Source: Bog-756 sp963778165
GTDB lineage: Bacteria > Actinomycetota > Acidimicrobiia > Acidimicrobiales > RAAP-2
Assembly (NCBI GenBank): GCA_963778165.1
Contig: CAVZTE010000005.1
Span: 496,001-560,000 of the forward strand
DNA: 64,000 nt
Reading direction: 5' to 3'
The notes under the pieces are model-generated. The model was not told the DNA's origin. It did no database searches and saw nothing but the letters and a program-made list of their open reading frames with translations. A program made the position numbers and the translations under genes. This document shows, piece by piece, positions 62,575 through 64,000 of this stretch. Every line of letters begins with the position of its first letter. Position 1 is the stretch's first letter.

Positions 62575-63405
62575 TCAGATGGTCAGTCCCCCGTCTACCG
62601 AGAGCACGGCACCGGTGGTGTACGAGGACTCGTCGGAGGCGATGAAGGCCACCGAGGCGGCGATCTCCGCCGGGGTCGAGAACCCCATGGGGGTCATGAT
62701 CTTGGTCAACTCCTTGAAGTCCCCGCCCTCCGGCAGCTCGAAGGTCCCGATCAACGGGGTGTCGACCCCGCCCGGGGCCACCACGTTCACCCGCACCCCG
62801 CGGGACAGGTACTCGGCCGCCAGGGCCTTCGAGAACATCAGGAGACCGGCCTTGGAGGCGCAGTACGCCGCCGAGTACGACTGACCCATGAGCGCGGTGT
62901 TGGAGGCCACGTTGACGATGGAGCCTCCGTGCTCCAGCAGGTAGGGAAGGGTGGCCCGACAGACCAGGAACGGTCCGGTCAGGTTGACGGCCAGGATCTT
63001 CTCCCACCGCTCGAGAGGCATGTCCACGGTGTTGAAGAAGCCGCCGATGCCGGCCACGTTGCACACCACCGTCGGGGGTCCCAGGTCGGCGGCCAGAGCG
63101 CCGACGGTGTCGTTGACCGACGACTCCGAGGTGACGTCGCAGCGATAGGCGCGGGCCGCTCCCTCGTCGGCGGTGATGGCCGCCACCGTGGCCTCCAGGT
63201 TGTCGGCCGCCACGTCGAGGGCGGCGACGGCCGCTCCCTCCCGGGCCAGCCGCGCCGCCACGGCGCGCCCGATGCCTGAGCCCGCTCCGGTCACCACCGC
63301 CACCTTGCCGGCGAACCGGTGGCCGGCATAGGAGGAGATGGCGGCATCGGCGGCGTCGTGCTCCGCCCCTCCTTGTCCCAGGGTGACCCGCTGGATCGGA
63401 CTCAT
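62575..63405 (-). CDS. Short-chain dehydrogenase/reductase
   Basis: 276 aa from ATG 63405 with GAGGGG nearby. NAD motif TGAGSGIGRAVA (about 38-49), CNVAG (about 114), catalytic Ser in VNVASNTALM and Tyr-x3-Lys in YSAAYCASKAGLLMF; C-terminal VLSVDGGL. A hydroxysteroid or 3-hydroxyacyl-CoA dehydrogenase type role fits the neighbours but is inferred. It overlaps the acyl-CoA ligase stop (ATGA). Confidence 0.94.
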   Translation of the reverse strand: MSPIQRVTLGQGGAEHDAADAAISSYAGHRFAGKVAVVTGAGSGIGRAVAARLAREGAAVAALDVAADNLEATVAAITADEGAARAYRCDVTSESSVNDTVGALAADLGPPTVVCNVAGIGGFFNTVDMPLERWEKILAVNLTGPFLVCRATLPYLLEHGGSIVNVASNTALMGQSYSAAYCASKAGLLMFSKALAAEYLSRGVRVNVVAPGGVDTPLIGTFELPEGGDFKELTKIMTPMGFSTPAEIAASVAFIASDESSYTTGAVLSVDGGLTI

Positions 63406-64000
63406 GAGCCCCTCGCTTTCGATGATGGTGATGGTGGGGACGATGACGACGGAGCCGGGGCGTAGGTCTCCCGCAGGGCGTGCTTGAGGATCTTGCCGGC
63501 CGGGTTGCGGGGCACGGTCTCCACCAGCTCGAGCTGTTCGGGGATGGACTGGACCCGGAGCCCGCGGCCCTTCAGATAGGAGACCATCTCGTCGAGATCG
63601 AAGCTCTGGCCCTCGGCCACCGACACCACGGCACAAGCCCGTTCGCCGGTCTTGGGGTCGGGCAGGCCGATGACGGCCACATCGGACACGGCGGGATGGG
63701 CGTAGAGAAGGTCCTCGACCTCCTTGGCCGAGATGTTCTCCCCGTGACGGATGATCACGTCCTTCAACCGACCGGTGATGGTCACGTACCCGGCCTCGTC
63801 GACGGTCCCCAGGTCGCCGCTGCGGAAGTATCCCTGGTCATCGAAGGCCTCGGCGTCCAGCGAGGGGTCGAGGTAGCCCCGGATGACCTGCGGGCCCTTG
63901 AGCCGGATCTCGCCTTCCTCTCCCGGGCCGGCCCGGGACCCGTCCAGGGCCACCACGATGAGCTCGACGCCTGGTGTGGGTCGTCCTTCCGTCTCGGCCA
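63402..64000 (-). CDS. Acyl-CoA synthetase (AMP-binding), 5' truncated by the window
   Basis: The frame stays open to the window edge, so only the C-terminal ~190 residues are present. Seen: GEIRLKGPQVIRGYLDP, YFRSGDLGTVDEAGYVTITGRLKDVIIRHGENISAKEVED (the A8/A9 hinge region, parts quoted) and the catalytic Lys in VPRNPAGKILKHALRE. These belong to the ANL superfamily (FadD-type). It activates a carboxylic acid with ATP and CoA. Full substrate class depends on the missing N-terminal part. Confidence 0.94.
   Translation of the reverse strand, partial: AETEGRPTPGVELIVVALDGSRAGPGEEGEIRLKGPQVIRGYLDPSLDAEAFDDQGYFRSGDLGTVDEAGYVTITGRLKDVIIRHGENISAKEVEDLLYAHPAVSDVAVIGLPDPKTGERACAVVSVAEGQSFDLDEMVSYLKGRGLRVQSIPEQLELVETVPRNPAGKILKHALRETYAPAPSSSSPPSPSSKARGS

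Noticed and set aside
1..64000. CRISPR arrays, rRNA operons, toxin-antitoxin or restriction-modification systems
   Set aside because: No repeat-spacer array, no 16S/23S/5S sequence and no recognisable pair of such genes was found.

Overview
The window is high-GC DNA (most genes have G or C at nearly every third codon position) with GTG and TTG starts and short ATGA/GTGA overlaps between operon neighbours. The best lineage clue is a pair of secreted proteins built from repeats around the motif ASDGG(I/V)F(A/S)FG, which from general knowledge are typical of Acidimicrobiia (Actinomycetota). An Rpf-like transglycosylase, a DUF1206 protein, DUF4031, an F420/FMN PPOX-type protein and P450/ferredoxin/FadE catabolic genes fit the same placement. 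No 16S rRNA is present, so this is inference.

Layout. 0-13 kb: two multidomain c-di-GMP turnover proteins, a Ppx/GppA phosphatase, tRNA-Pro, a secreted protein of unknown family, a metallo-beta-lactamase-fold hydrolase, DedA, a ParA/zinc-ribbon pair and a secreted FG-GAP/repeat protein. 13.3-13.7 kb: tRNA-Arg, tRNA-His and tRNA-Lys. 13.7-19.1 kb: a lower-GC stretch with DUF1206 and small membrane proteins, a PadR regulator with its membrane partner, a second repeat protein and FolD. 19-31 kb: housekeeping and metabolic genes (D-threonine aldolase-like, anti-sigma kinase-like, aldose epimerase, SurE, Rpf-like, nitrilase, alpha/beta hydrolases, ArfB, FAH family, SDR, OsmC). 31-37 kb: an orphan DUF4118 sensor, a lipoprotein, a pentapeptide-repeat secreted protein, and an ArsR/SRPBCC operon with a clear operator array.

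36.9-48.6 kb is a large potassium-transport locus. A kdpFABC operon with an extra 27-aa membrane peptide at its head ends in a KdpD that has only the Walker-A and USP parts. Divergent from it lies a DUF4118-GAF-histidine kinase plus KdpE. This is followed by a second KdpD N-terminal protein, a second DUF4118-kinase and a second KdpE. 48.6-54.8 kb includes a methyltransferase fused to a Mug/TDG-type DNA glycosylase. 52-64 kb is a lipid/steroid-like catabolic region (thiolase-like proteins, paired acyl-CoA dehydrogenases, thiolase, ferredoxin, P450, SDR, acyl-CoA ligase) with one site matching the KstR operator consensus.

Quality warning: ten otherwise intact genes are broken by a frameshift, and removing one base restores each. 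In nearly all cases that base is an extra G or C in a short G/C run. This looks like an insertion-biased sequencing or assembly artefact rather than gene decay. I describe each affected gene as one locus and give the position of the break.
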